Shown here: positions 15,295 through 25,358 of the stretch, piece after piece | How the letters are laid out: every line of letters begins with the position of its first letter | Numbering within the stretch: the first letter of the stretch is position 1 | The notes under the pieces: model-generated | The model's input: the letters and a program-made list of their open reading frames with translations, nothing else | Told to the model about the DNA's origin: nothing | Databases searched by the model: none | Source: CAYZSU01 sp964480565 | GTDB taxonomy: Bacteria > UBA10199 > 2-02-FULL-44-16 > JAAZCA01 | Length of the DNA stretch: 31,662 bases | Assembly (NCBI GenBank): GCA_964480565.1 | Contig: CAYZSU010000023.1 | Coordinates: forward strand, 1-31,662 | Direction of reading: 5' to 3' | Position numbers and translations under genes: made by a program

Positions 15295-18200
15295 ATGAAA
15301 GTAATTATATCTGCACTGCTATATTTTAAACTAACTTCAATTATCTGCTTATGTATTGTCCCATATGCCACTGCCAATGATAGAATGGGATCAACCGGTA
15401 TTTCAAATACATTACTGGGTAATCAATCCTTTGTAGAAAGTATTACATTGGAAGGGTTGGATAATTATGTGCGCGCTCAGTCGCGTACATTGATTAAAAA
15501 AATGCTCAGCGAGGATGGTGTGCATTGGTTGTGTGATGCGGTTGCTGAGCATATTAACAAGCGTCGTGAGATGGAGAAAAATGGCCAGTCAGAACAGGCC
15601 AGTATTTTTTATATGGATGAACGGATGAAAATCTATGTGGAAAAAAAATTACAGCAATCAATTGCACGGGCATTACCTGACCTGGCGTATAATACAGTAA
15701 TAAAGGGGTTGTATCGCAATAGTGTGTCCAATGATATGCAAAATCAGGCGCGTGAAATCGCGGATAAAATGCAAGTGATTCTAAATACAACATTGAATGA
15801 GCAAATGGATCACATGTTGGATCAATTTTACTCCGATGGTATTTCACAGATTAAAGATATGCTTATAAAAAATAAAATTGGGCAGTATATTGATATTCAT
15901 GATTTTAAAGGGTCTGTGATTTCGTATTTAAATATTGATCAGCTGGTTGATAAAAGTACAGCTCTATTGACCAATTCTATCGGTGTATCATGCGTGCAAG
16001 GGATAAAAATGCGCATTACAGATGCATTTAGGGGTGATTTGCCGCCTGAATTAGTGCAAGCCATTCAAAAAGGTCCCAAAGAAGTGAGCGATTGGGTGAC
16101 TAATTATCAAAAACTTTTACCAGGAAAAAAAGCCGCACAATTTGCCAATAGTATGATCAATAAACCGCTAATTTATATTGCCAATCCAGCCTATGCAGCT
16201 CTTCTCTCTGCATCTGCTGCTAAGCATTTTTATAATGCATTTAGCGGGCCATTTGTGAATGCACATGAATTAAAACGTGGCAGTGATGTGATTCGTTTTA
16301 TGGTATGGCAACTTCAAAATAAACAGGGCATTCATATTTCACTGCTTGAGCTTATTTCACTTCCAGGACAAGTGGTTGGAGGATTGCCAGGATTTGAGGA
16401 TATTTCAACAATGCAGCAAAAATTAAATGATAAAATAAAATCATTGAGTGAATTAGCAATTAAAATGGATCAATTATTATTAAAGCCAGTTACTCAAGTG
16501 CATTCTCAGATTACGCAAGTAACGGATACTATCACGAAAGAACTAAAAAACATTCAACAAATGGTCATTACGCCGGTAACGGATATTAAAAAACAGGTGG
16601 ATGAAAAAATATCAATTTTTAAGTCAGGGATCGATCGTGCATGGCCAAAATCATTGAACGGCTTGCCTAGGGATTGGAACGAATTAAAATCCAGTTTGCC
16701 TGATTTTAGTCACACTCTTGGGAAGTTGGGTAATACGCGGCTTAACGATGAGTTTAAACGCGCATATGATAAAAGTGCGGTGAAGACAACTGTTACGCAA
16801 ATTACAAATTCATTGAAAACATTCAATCAAACGCTAGCAAATAATCTGTCACAGGATTTAACGAATGTGCTCGCAAAAACTAGGTTGCTAGGGCCTATGG
16901 CAAATCTGCTTGAATACGAATCTGTGCCGCTTAGCCATCCGCCATATGCTGAGGAGCTCGATCCAGTGTTTATTCATAATGGTGAAGTCTATCATCGTAT
17001 AACTGATTTAAATATTCCTGGCAAAGGGTTGGATCTTACTTTTGAACGTATTTATCGTAGTCGAAGTTATTTCAAAGGGGAGTTAGGTTGGCAATGGACG
17101 CATAATTTTGCTGAAAATTTGATGCAATCTCAAAAAGGAATTGTGTGGATTCGTGCGGATGGATTAAAGGTCGTATTTGATAAAGTTGATGGAAGATATC
17201 AATGCAAACAGTGTGATTGTGAATTAATAAAAAATAAACATGGGTTTTTATTGAAAAAAAGAAATGGCATTCGTAAATTATTTCATCATAATGGACGATT
17301 AATATCCATTGCAGATCGATATAATAATCAAATGACATTAACCTATGATATGAGAGGGCTGGTTTCTAAAATAAATGATACGTACAATCGAGAGCTTAAT
17401 ATTCATCGTCATGATGATGGATTGATTCATACAATTACGGATTTTTCTGGTCGGCAAATTGTGTATGAATATAATGAAAGTTCTGAATTAATTGCGGTGC
17501 ACAGCAGAACAGAGACTGGCCAAGGGATGCAGCTAAGCAGTCGGTATGGGTATGAGCAAAAGAAAATATCCAAGCATTCAGGGCATTTGATCAATCGTAT
17601 TATGGATGCAGCGGGTCATGTGTTTTTGGAAAATCGTTATGATGATCAGGGACGTATTCGTCAGCAGCGCTATGGCAGTCAATCATGGAAAACGATTTAC
17701 TATGATGGTCCAATGCATCGATATATTGTGTTTGAAGATGGCCGTGAACATCATTTTCAGGTAAATTCCAATGGACATATTGTCGATGAATTTTGGATGG
17801 CAGATGAGAAAATGCATGGCCATCATACCTATGTCTATGATGAATTTGGGCATCAATTATCGCATTGTTATCCAAGTCAGCGGTGTATTCAATATGCCTA
17901 TAATGGAGATTCACAGCCAGAAAAAATCAGAATTTTACCTAAATCCAAGCAAGATATATTTGAGCTTCATTTAGACTATGAGCCGCATTATGGTCGATTA
18001 TTGAGCGTGGATTTGCCTGGACAGCGATCATGGACATATCATTATAAGAATACGTTTCCATATGATCTTAATTTTGTAGAGTCTTGTTATCAAGGCGATT
18101 GCCGCCGCATTGCATCGATGACACTTAATACCTGTGGGCAACTAACTGAAATTGAAAATGCCCTGTTTGGAAAGACACAAATTAAATATAAAGCTGTATC

Positions 18201-21200
18201 AATTCCAGATTCAACATATTCAATGCCATCGCATGAGTATGCTTGTGGAGATGTGCACACTGTCGATAAAGTAAATGCTAACTATACGCAATCCACCATA
18301 TATGATTATAGTATTATAGGAAATATTCGACATATAACAAAAAATAATGGGAATCAGATGCGATTATTTATGAATGACAATAATCGCATTGTCATTGAAA
18401 AACAAAATGATCAGCAGGCATTGGAGTATCTGTTGGATGGCAATCAAAATATCAGTGGCATGCGTTATGTGGGGCAAAAACAACATTTGGCAGATTTTAA
18501 GTATAATGAATTGGACCAAATAATAAATCAGGTGTATTATCCAAACAGTACAGATCAAATAGAATATGAATATACCTATGATAATTACAATCGATTGACT
18601 CATATGCTATATCCCAATGGTCGAAAAGATAAGATTGAATATGATGTGTTGGATCAATGGCAATGTATTACTCGGGATATGCATTCAATTGATCGTAAAA
18701 AAGTTTGTGTTGTGCGTGATGAGGATGGGTTGATTGTTCAGATTGTTTATCATTCAGGAGAGACGCGTGTCGATATAGTGCGTGACGGTTTTGGCCAGAT
18801 TCAATCTATGATATCTGGATCAAAACGTTGGGACTATGAGCGCGATGATTATGGTCGTGTGATTCAGCGATATCACTATGTGGATGATAGAATGATTCTA
18901 AGCGAAGGTTGGGCATATGCATGGTATGATAATCCCATTAAGTATCGCTTGGAAAAAGAAAATGAGCGACCATACATAATAAATTATCATTATAATAATA
19001 TGCAATTACCTTTGTTGATTTCAGATAATTCTAGCAATGAGATTGCTTATGAATGGGATGATCATGGAAAATTGCTAACAATCAATTATAATGATAATTT
19101 AAAACAATTTATGACATATGATGAATATGGGCAATTACGCAGTGTATTTGAAAATTGTCTGGATGATGAATGTCAGGTGCAATCATGGACGTACGATTCA
19201 TATGGCCGCATTGTGTATTATCAAGGGAAGGGGAGTGATTGGCAATGGTCATATGATAATTATGGTCGTGTTAAATCTACTAAAGAGAATGGTCTGTCAT
19301 ATAATTATAGCTACGACAAAATAAATCGTATTACTCAGTTAGTACAAGCTTCTGGTGGAAAATCTCGACGATCTCAATTTTCATGGACGACTATGAATGA
19401 ATTGCAATCAATGGTAGGTCCAAATGGGCAAGCAATATCAATGTCATATGATATGTTTCGTCGGCCTATTATAAATAAATACTCAGATAGTAGGTCAAAA
19501 CGAATTTCGTATAATATGAGGGATCAGGTGGTTGGCGTGCTTGGTGAAAATTATTATATGGCAATGAACTATAATCAAGGCGGCATGTTGATGCGACGTT
19601 TTGCAGCATTTAATGATAATAAGGTAAGTAGTGTGGAACAATTATTTGAGTGGGATAATTATGATCAGCTAATAAAAATGAAAGACAATGTAGATGATAA
19701 CTTAATTCAAAACGAATTTTCCTACAATGCAAATGGACAGGTCGTTTCAACAATAACCGATAATCAGCATGTATCATTTTCATATAATGCATCCGGACAA
19801 TTGATATCTGAGAAAATGGATAATCGCGTTCATTTAATGCATACATACGATTCGATGAATCGACGCACATATACATTTGATGGAGAAAATGCACTTATTG
19901 CATATGAGCATGGTAATCATCATGATAAAAAACAGGTCACAATAGGTAAAGAGTATCATGGGGTATGGAAATATGATTCGCAGGGCGTTCTATATGAAAC
20001 ACAATGGTTGGATTCTCAGGGCGATCAATTATTTTTTGAGGAGCAGTATATAGATAAAGATAATCGAGTTTTTGCTAGAAACGACGGTATTATGCGGGAA
20101 TTTGAATATAATACTTTTGGTGAACTGACTCATGTTGCAGATGTTAATTATGGGGATGATGACTCTCAAAAAATCAATGAATGGGCATATTATTATGATG
20201 ATGCAGGTGTATTGATGTCTATGCAGCATAATGATCGTATCGATGAACTGCAATACGATAGTGAAAACCGTATAGTAAAAATAAATGGCGATGCCATTAT
20301 TTACAATGCAGATGGTTGGTTGATTGATGATGGAGTGTATAATTATAAATATGATGCGCTGGGGCGCTTATATCAGGTTTATTATAATGGTAAACGGCAT
20401 CATACATATCGCTATGATGCATTGGGGCGACGAAGTGAAATTGATAATCATATAAATTCTTTTAAGCAAATACGAACTGTATGGCATGGTTGGCAGCCAT
20501 TGATTCGATGGAGTGCGCATGATTGGACCTATCATGTCTATGATTATTCGAATCAATACATGATGGATATATCTTCAGAAAAAAAATCGATTGTTTTTAT
20601 AGATGCTGGTCAAAATATGCGTGGGCGATTGAATATAAATTCTGGTTTAAAAAATTACGATTGCAGATACAGTCCTTTTGGAAAAAAAGAATGCAGCCAA
20701 TTTCAAATGGGAAAATGTTTTGCAAGCGGTGAATGTGATCAATCGCCACTTATATACATGATGCATCGATATTATCATCCTCAATTAAAACAGTTTATCA
20801 CTCCTGATCCATTGGAGTATCAGGTAATGCTGCATGCAAAGGATACATTTAATAAAATGCCTGCCATGTCATACCATCGTGGACTGGGTCACACCAATGG
20901 TCCTAATATACCAAAATCCCTACATTCAATTGATGATCAACTTCTTGTTCTTGATCGGGTAGATATTGATTCACATATATTGGCATGGCCCTCATGGCAG
21001 TTGTATTCATATGCGGATAATAATCCAATTATGAATTATGATCCGCTGGGTCTGGCATCACTGGTATTTGATCGATCAGAGGAAAAAATGTTTTTATTTG
21101 ATGGGAATGGAAAATATATCAGAGAATTTTTGGCAACGAATTTTGCCGTAAATATTAAGGGGGATCGGTTAAAAAAAGGTGGTAAAGCACCTGTGCCAAA

Positions 21201-21651
21201 CGGGGTTTACTCATTGCAAGTGCCGGAATTTCATTCAAAAAAATATCGTAAGAAAATTTATGATGCGCACAAGTTGGGAACACCAAGCCATAAGGAAAGT
21301 CGTGTAACAGGTCAATTTTGGTATAAAAATAAAAAAGATACAGATGACTATAGTATGAGCTTTGGCCGGATTCGATTTCGAGTGGGTGAAAATAGTAGTG
21401 GTGTGGAGCGGATAGTGTGGCAACGAGGTATTTTTATTCATGGAGGTCGCCATAATTATCGTAATAAAACCTATGGATGTATTCGCGCGGATGATGGTGA
21501 ATTGGAAGTTTTGGCTGCAAATGCAGTTTTATTTCAACGTCAAGGGGATCCTATCGACCAATTAATTGTGCGTGAGGATGTGTTCTCTGCACCTATACAC
21601 CAGGTGAAGGCCGTGCAACAAATCAAACGTGCAGCGATTACAGCCAAGTAA
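15295..21651 (+). CDS. Exported RHS/YD-repeat protein with C-terminal L,D-transpeptidase-like domain
   Basis: A 2118-residue protein. Residues 1-28 look like a Sec signal peptide (KVIISALLYFKLTSIICLCI core, ATA before Asn). Residues 30-540 are an unrecognised, mainly helical region. At 556-630 lies a DUF6531-like RHS entry domain (DPVF...GEVYHRITDL). Many YD repeats fill 650-1780 (forms like YDNYGRV, YDALGRL). The RHS core end is MHRYYHP, FITPDP and, after an extra stretch of about 60 residues, DPLGL at 1916-1920. The C-terminal about 198 residues match a YkuD/L,D-transpeptidase pattern with H2049 in IHGG, then YGC2062IR. In RHS proteins the region after DPxGL is the variable effector, often released by self-cleavage. 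No immunity-like gene follows. No Shine-Dalgarno is visible. Role unknown: peptidoglycan-acting toxin or wall-anchored surface protein. Confidence 0.9.
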   Translation: MKVIISALLYFKLTSIICLCIVPYATANDRMGSTGISNTLLGNQSFVESITLEGLDNYVRAQSRTLIKKMLSEDGVHWLCDAVAEHINKRREMEKNGQSEQASIFYMDERMKIYVEKKLQQSIARALPDLAYNTVIKGLYRNSVSNDMQNQAREIADKMQVILNTTLNEQMDHMLDQFYSDGISQIKDMLIKNKIGQYIDIHDFKGSVISYLNIDQLVDKSTALLTNSIGVSCVQGIKMRITDAFRGDLPPELVQAIQKGPKEVSDWVTNYQKLLPGKKAAQFANSMINKPLIYIANPAYAALLSASAAKHFYNAFSGPFVNAHELKRGSDVIRFMVWQLQNKQGIHISLLELISLPGQVVGGLPGFEDISTMQQKLNDKIKSLSELAIKMDQLLLKPVTQVHSQITQVTDTITKELKNIQQMVITPVTDIKKQVDEKISIFKSGIDRAWPKSLNGLPRDWNELKSSLPDFSHTLGKLGNTRLNDEFKRAYDKSAVKTTVTQITNSLKTFNQTLANNLSQDLTNVLAKTRLLGPMANLLEYESVPLSHPPYAEELDPVFIHNGEVYHRITDLNIPGKGLDLTFERIYRSRSYFKGELGWQWTHNFAENLMQSQKGIVWIRADGLKVVFDKVDGRYQCKQCDCELIKNKHGFLLKKRNGIRKLFHHNGRLISIADRYNNQMTLTYDMRGLVSKINDTYNRELNIHRHDDGLIHTITDFSGRQIVYEYNESSELIAVHSRTETGQGMQLSSRYGYEQKKISKHSGHLINRIMDAAGHVFLENRYDDQGRIRQQRYGSQSWKTIYYDGPMHRYIVFEDGREHHFQVNSNGHIVDEFWMADEKMHGHHTYVYDEFGHQLSHCYPSQRCIQYAYNGDSQPEKIRILPKSKQDIFELHLDYEPHYGRLLSVDLPGQRSWTYHYKNTFPYDLNFVESCYQGDCRRIASMTLNTCGQLTEIENALFGKTQIKYKAVSIPDSTYSMPSHEYACGDVHTVDKVNANYTQSTIYDYSIIGNIRHITKNNGNQMRLFMNDNNRIVIEKQNDQQALEYLLDGNQNISGMRYVGQKQHLADFKYNELDQIINQVYYPNSTDQIEYEYTYDNYNRLTHMLYPNGRKDKIEYDVLDQWQCITRDMHSIDRKKVCVVRDEDGLIVQIVYHSGETRVDIVRDGFGQIQSMISGSKRWDYERDDYGRVIQRYHYVDDRMILSEGWAYAWYDNPIKYRLEKENERPYIINYHYNNMQLPLLISDNSSNEIAYEWDDHGKLLTINYNDNLKQFMTYDEYGQLRSVFENCLDDECQVQSWTYDSYGRIVYYQGKGSDWQWSYDNYGRVKSTKENGLSYNYSYDKINRITQLVQASGGKSRRSQFSWTTMNELQSMVGPNGQAISMSYDMFRRPIINKYSDSRSKRISYNMRDQVVGVLGENYYMAMNYNQGGMLMRRFAAFNDNKVSSVEQLFEWDNYDQLIKMKDNVDDNLIQNEFSYNANGQVVSTITDNQHVSFSYNASGQLISEKMDNRVHLMHTYDSMNRRTYTFDGENALIAYEHGNHHDKKQVTIGKEYHGVWKYDSQGVLYETQWLDSQGDQLFFEEQYIDKDNRVFARNDGIMREFEYNTFGELTHVADVNYGDDDSQKINEWAYYYDDAGVLMSMQHNDRIDELQYDSENRIVKINGDAIIYNADGWLIDDGVYNYKYDALGRLYQVYYNGKRHHTYRYDALGRRSEIDNHINSFKQIRTVWHGWQPLIRWSAHDWTYHVYDYSNQYMMDISSEKKSIVFIDAGQNMRGRLNINSGLKNYDCRYSPFGKKECSQFQMGKCFASGECDQSPLIYMMHRYYHPQLKQFITPDPLEYQVMLHAKDTFNKMPAMSYHRGLGHTNGPNIPKSLHSIDDQLLVLDRVDIDSHILAWPSWQLYSYADNNPIMNYDPLGLASLVFDRSEEKMFLFDGNGKYIREFLATNFAVNIKGDRLKKGGKAPVPNGVYSLQVPEFHSKKYRKKIYDAHKLGTPSHKESRVTGQFWYKNKKDTDDYSMSFGRIRFRVGENSSGVERIVWQRGIFIHGGRHNYRNKTYGCIRADDGELEVLAANAVLFQRQGDPIDQLIVREDVFSAPIHQVKAVQQIKRAAITAK

Positions 21652-21791
21652 ATGCCACAAGGTGATAATGAAGATAATCTTTGAAATACTCAAAATATTT
21701 CTTTTTCAGGCCATTGAATGATATTGGGATATATGCTGCTGTTGTCGATCAATCCTACGTTTGAGCGGTTTTATAAAATAATAAAATAGTT

Positions 21792-21821
21792 TTAAAAACA
21801 AGTATTTATGCCTGTTTTTAA
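21792..21821 (+). terminator. AT-rich hairpin after RHS gene
   Basis: TTAAAAACA and TGTTTTTAA form a 9-bp perfect stem with a 12-base loop followed by AT-rich sequence. It may end RHS transcription, though it is far (140 bp) from the stop. The rest of the gap 21652-21939 holds no gene I can support. Confidence 0.35.
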
Positions 21822-21927
21822 ATTATTTTCCAATTGTTTCGAAAGTAAACTTCAAAAAAACATTCAATGTAAATAAAATAAACTTGATAGCGCAGTGCGT
21901 TAATGCTAACAATATAACAAAAGATGA

Positions 21928-21934
21928 GGGGGGG
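21928..21934. repeat. Seven-G tract in the subtilase ribosome binding site
   Basis: GATGAGGGGGGG followed by TAATT and the ATG at 21940. The G run is itself the Shine-Dalgarno region, so slippage would change its spacing to the start codon. Confidence 0.85.
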
Positions 21935-21939
21935 TAATT

Positions 21940-24900
21940 ATGTATCAGAAATGGCTACATAATGCTGATAGTGTTCTCCAATTCATACGACATCATATAG
22001 TTTATATGCTTCAGCGATTTCTAAAAAAAGAAAATGTCTCGCTTGCTAATAAAGCAGAGGTAATGCCTGGCTGGGTGAAAAAAAATCGTTCGTTGATGAC
22101 ATCACAGATGATTGAATCTCTTTTTTATCGTCAAAAAGAATATGGCAGTCATGGAATATCGACAAATAGTAGTTTAGAAAAAAATAGTTTTGGTTTGTTG
22201 ATAAGAAAAAATAGTATACGAATAGCGACACTTTGTGTAATGATAGGTGTCGCTTTTTTTTATTCCATGGGTTGTGGGTCCTCATCACAGCTGACTAATA
22301 TTGCCACGGATGGTTCTTCTGAGTCAGAGTCCCAAAGTGTGGATAATTTTGATGCGACGATTTTGACAGGCAATTACTCTGGAACATTGGTTGTGCATTT
22401 GGATAAAAATATGAAGTCGATCATTACAGGGGCTGGCAAATTAATGAGTCGTGCCAGTGATCATCGGCTGTTAGATATTACCAATGCAATTTCTAAATAT
22501 TCATCTGCAACAATTCGACGGTCAACAAAAGAATCCCCAATGGCGACTGCTGTACATACCAAATATATGAAGCTATTGGCAGGTCATGATGTGCCGGACC
22601 TGAATAGTATTGTATATGTGGATATTGCAGATAGGCAGCAGGCACATGCACTTCGAAATATATTAAAGAAAATGGATGGCATCAGTCATGTATATCCATT
22701 TATATCGCTTTTATCTGTAGCGGATGATGGTATTGCAAAGTCAATGAGATTGCCTGTTACACCTCAAAAAACAAGAGATGCCACTGAAAATCCTGCAGAG
22801 GGAGTGATGTCTATACCTGACTTGAGCGATCAACAGGGCTATTTGTACTCATTTGATCAAACAGGAGGGGTGGATACGCATGCATTTTGGGATTCGGGTG
22901 CTTATGGTCAAGGTGTTGTAATTATGTCCATGGACGGGGGCGTTAACCTGCAGCATGAAGAGCTCGCTTGGGAAATGAATCCTTATTTAGTGGATAGCAA
23001 TGGTCATTATTATGGTGTTGGGGATCATTGTATTGCAGATGGCATGGACAATATGATGAATCAGTGTCAAATGGGTGTGTTGCACGGCACTGCGACAGCC
23101 AGTATTTTGGTGGCTCGTCATGATGGTCAAGGTATGGATGGTATATCACCACAAGCTCATTATGTGAATCACAGTATGTTAAACCCAAGTACATTAGGGG
23201 ATTATGATGATCCCGCATATGAAGAGATTTCTCCATATGGGCGTATTGCGCCTGGAAGCGTATACTTAATTACATATATGCCGAATATAGATTTGCCGGT
23301 TGAGGCAATTCCTATGTATTATGAGGAATACCAACTTTTGGCAGCATATGGAGTAACTCCTGTTCTTTCCGCAGGGAATAGCGGTTATAATTTTGATGAT
23401 CCTGCATTTTATAATGAATTTTCTGATTTAATGGATCTTCGCGAAGTAGATTCAGGATCTATTATTGTGGGGGCCTCCATGGGAGAGGGCCAGCCATTAC
23501 AGAAGGCAGACTTTTCAAACTGCGGGCGTCGTGTTGATTTGTTTTCATGGGGAATGAATGTTGTTTCTGCAGGTACTGGAGATATATTGGAGTGGCAGAA
23601 TAATGATGGTGTTCAGCCATTAAATCAGGATCCCAATAGATTTTATACGGATAGTTTTAATGGAACATCTGCTGCAGCTCCTATTATTGCAGGTACCGTT
23701 GCCTTAGTGCAAAGTTATGTAAAAAATGAAATGGGTTCCTATCGATTTATGATGCCAGTTAAATTGCGAGAGATATTATCGGAATCAGGATTGAGTCAAA
23801 ATGATGATGGTTGTAATATTGGGAAGCAACCTCAATTGGACCAAGCAAAGCAGATGATCGATGCCTATTTATCGCAGACAGGCCAACTTTTTCAGGAGTT
23901 GTCATCAAATACATCGATGACATTGGACAATTATTATGCGCTTCGTGATACAGGTTTGGGTTTGATTTGTCTGCGTGATGATCAGGATCATAGTGATCCA
24001 GCATGTCCAGAAGAACTTATTCACCCACAAGGGTTGATGCAAGCCTATCAGATGGATTTTGACTTGGATATGCGCAGTGATATTGTGCATTGGAATCGAG
24101 GTAAATGGCGATTGGATTTAAGTTCTCAGGGTGATTCTGATGATGGTTTTGGTTCTTGGGATATTGTCAGTAATTATACTGCAATCGATTCAAAATGGGT
24201 TGTGCCATATGTTGCAGATATGAATGCCGATGGTATGACAGATCTTGTTGTCTATGATAAAGAACATGCGACATGGTATATCAAATATATGTCACATCCA
24301 ATTGTTGATTCAGATGGGTTTTGGGATGAGGTAGTGGATTATCCTGATATGGAATCATTTGATGTAATTGATGTGGGTACAAATCAGCGCTGGCACCATG
24401 AGGGGGAAAAGTGGGTTGACCATTGGGATATGGACCCGATGAACTCACAAGTTAGTCGCCCATTTATTGCGGATATGAATGGTGATCAAATTAATGACTT
24501 GATGCTGATAGGCTCAGATGGGCTATTACGCATTGATTTGGGGGGGGCAGAATACAATGGTTATGGTGAATATGAAATTGCCGGAAATATTCTGCCCGAA
24601 GTTATAATTGATAATACGCCAGGTTGGGCATATACGGTGTACATGAGCTCCATACATGATGACTCTTTGACTTCATATCGTAATATAATTTCAGTTCGTT
24701 CTCCTGATGTTGAGGGTGAGAATCCTCAGTATGCGGAATATGAATTTATGATCACTGGTTCTGGTGATGATTTTGCTATGTTTACGACGAACTTGGCTGT
24801 ATCGATTTCAGATCCTTCCATGTTGATAGGCAATGATTTGATAATTGCTATTCATGATCGTCCTGCACAAAATTCTGGACAGGAGCGACATGAAGTACGT

Positions 24901-25305
24901 GGTTTTAAACGCCCCAATGGTAACTGGGATTATATTGAAGAAAGTAATCAGGTGCATGAAGGATTTCCAGGAGGGGTATTTGGAGGAGCAGAATGTCAGG
25001 GCATTATTGGTGACTATGATGGTGATTTAAAGCTGGACCGTGCGGTATTATGCCCGAATCAATATCGAGTGGTATATACGGATCAGGATGTATTTAAGAC
25101 AGTGCGTGACGATGAAACCGTTCGCTCTATTGAATTTGTGAACGATGATATTTCAGTTGGTATTCCAGGGCGATCAATGGCTGGAGGAGTATCGTATGAG
25201 TATACAAAAGAACTCATTGCAATACATCAACGGTTATATCCAAATACACCACCGCCAATTATTGTGGATAGTTATCAACTCTATGATGACAGGCAGTTTG
25301 AATAG
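21940..25305 (+). CDS. Subtilisin-like serine protease, predicted lipoprotein, with VCBS/FG-GAP-like repeats
   Basis: 1121 residues. Residues about 93-112 form a hydrophobic segment ending in YSMGC112, a probable lipobox, followed by a Ser/Gly-rich linker. About 92 residues precede it, unusual for a lipoprotein, yet the start has a strong G-rich ribosome binding site. Residues 130-255 resemble an I9-type propeptide (ADRQQAHALRNIL...ISHVYP). The S8 catalytic triad is complete: D332 (SMDGG), H382 (LHGTATAS) and S577 (NGTSAAAP). The C-terminal half has calcium-binding-like repeats: ADMNADGMTDLVV, ADMNGDQINDLML and GDYDGDLKLDRAV, typical of surface beta-propeller or VCBS modules. It follows the RHS gene in the same direction and ends at a strong terminator. 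Likely an envelope-anchored processing protease; a link to the RHS protein is inference. Confidence 0.9.
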   Translation: MYQKWLHNADSVLQFIRHHIVYMLQRFLKKENVSLANKAEVMPGWVKKNRSLMTSQMIESLFYRQKEYGSHGISTNSSLEKNSFGLLIRKNSIRIATLCVMIGVAFFYSMGCGSSSQLTNIATDGSSESESQSVDNFDATILTGNYSGTLVVHLDKNMKSIITGAGKLMSRASDHRLLDITNAISKYSSATIRRSTKESPMATAVHTKYMKLLAGHDVPDLNSIVYVDIADRQQAHALRNILKKMDGISHVYPFISLLSVADDGIAKSMRLPVTPQKTRDATENPAEGVMSIPDLSDQQGYLYSFDQTGGVDTHAFWDSGAYGQGVVIMSMDGGVNLQHEELAWEMNPYLVDSNGHYYGVGDHCIADGMDNMMNQCQMGVLHGTATASILVARHDGQGMDGISPQAHYVNHSMLNPSTLGDYDDPAYEEISPYGRIAPGSVYLITYMPNIDLPVEAIPMYYEEYQLLAAYGVTPVLSAGNSGYNFDDPAFYNEFSDLMDLREVDSGSIIVGASMGEGQPLQKADFSNCGRRVDLFSWGMNVVSAGTGDILEWQNNDGVQPLNQDPNRFYTDSFNGTSAAAPIIAGTVALVQSYVKNEMGSYRFMMPVKLREILSESGLSQNDDGCNIGKQPQLDQAKQMIDAYLSQTGQLFQELSSNTSMTLDNYYALRDTGLGLICLRDDQDHSDPACPEELIHPQGLMQAYQMDFDLDMRSDIVHWNRGKWRLDLSSQGDSDDGFGSWDIVSNYTAIDSKWVVPYVADMNADGMTDLVVYDKEHATWYIKYMSHPIVDSDGFWDEVVDYPDMESFDVIDVGTNQRWHHEGEKWVDHWDMDPMNSQVSRPFIADMNGDQINDLMLIGSDGLLRIDLGGAEYNGYGEYEIAGNILPEVIIDNTPGWAYTVYMSSIHDDSLTSYRNIISVRSPDVEGENPQYAEYEFMITGSGDDFAMFTTNLAVSISDPSMLIGNDLIIAIHDRPAQNSGQERHEVRGFKRPNGNWDYIEESNQVHEGFPGGVFGGAECQGIIGDYDGDLKLDRAVLCPNQYRVVYTDQDVFKTVRDDETVRSIEFVNDDISVGIPGRSMAGGVSYEYTKELIAIHQRLYPNTPPPIIVDSYQLYDDRQFE
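24540..24547. repeat. Eight-G tract within the subtilase coding region
   Basis: A run of eight G spans the Leu-Gly-Gly codons after RIDL in the VCBS-like region. A slip of one base would truncate the protein there. Confidence 0.9.
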
Positions 25306-25326
25306 ATTGAAAAAATAATAGTTTTT

Positions 25327-25353
25327 AAAAGACCCAGCATTTGCTGGGTCTTT
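25327..25353. terminator. Bidirectional rho-independent terminator
   Basis: AAAAGACCCAGC / GCTGGGTC with TTTTT on the plus side and TTTT on the minus side, between the convergent subtilase and lytic transglycosylase genes. Confidence 0.9.
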
Positions 25354-25358
25354 TTCAT

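Noticed and set aside
17072..20556. Several opposite-strand frames inside the RHS gene rich in His, Ile and Tyr
   Set aside because: They are reading shadows of the Asp/Tyr-rich YD repeats and lack ribosome binding sites.
15295..21651. The RHS protein as a type VI secretion effector
   Set aside because: It has a Sec-type signal peptide, no PAAR or VgrG-linked domain, and no type VI genes or immunity gene beside it.
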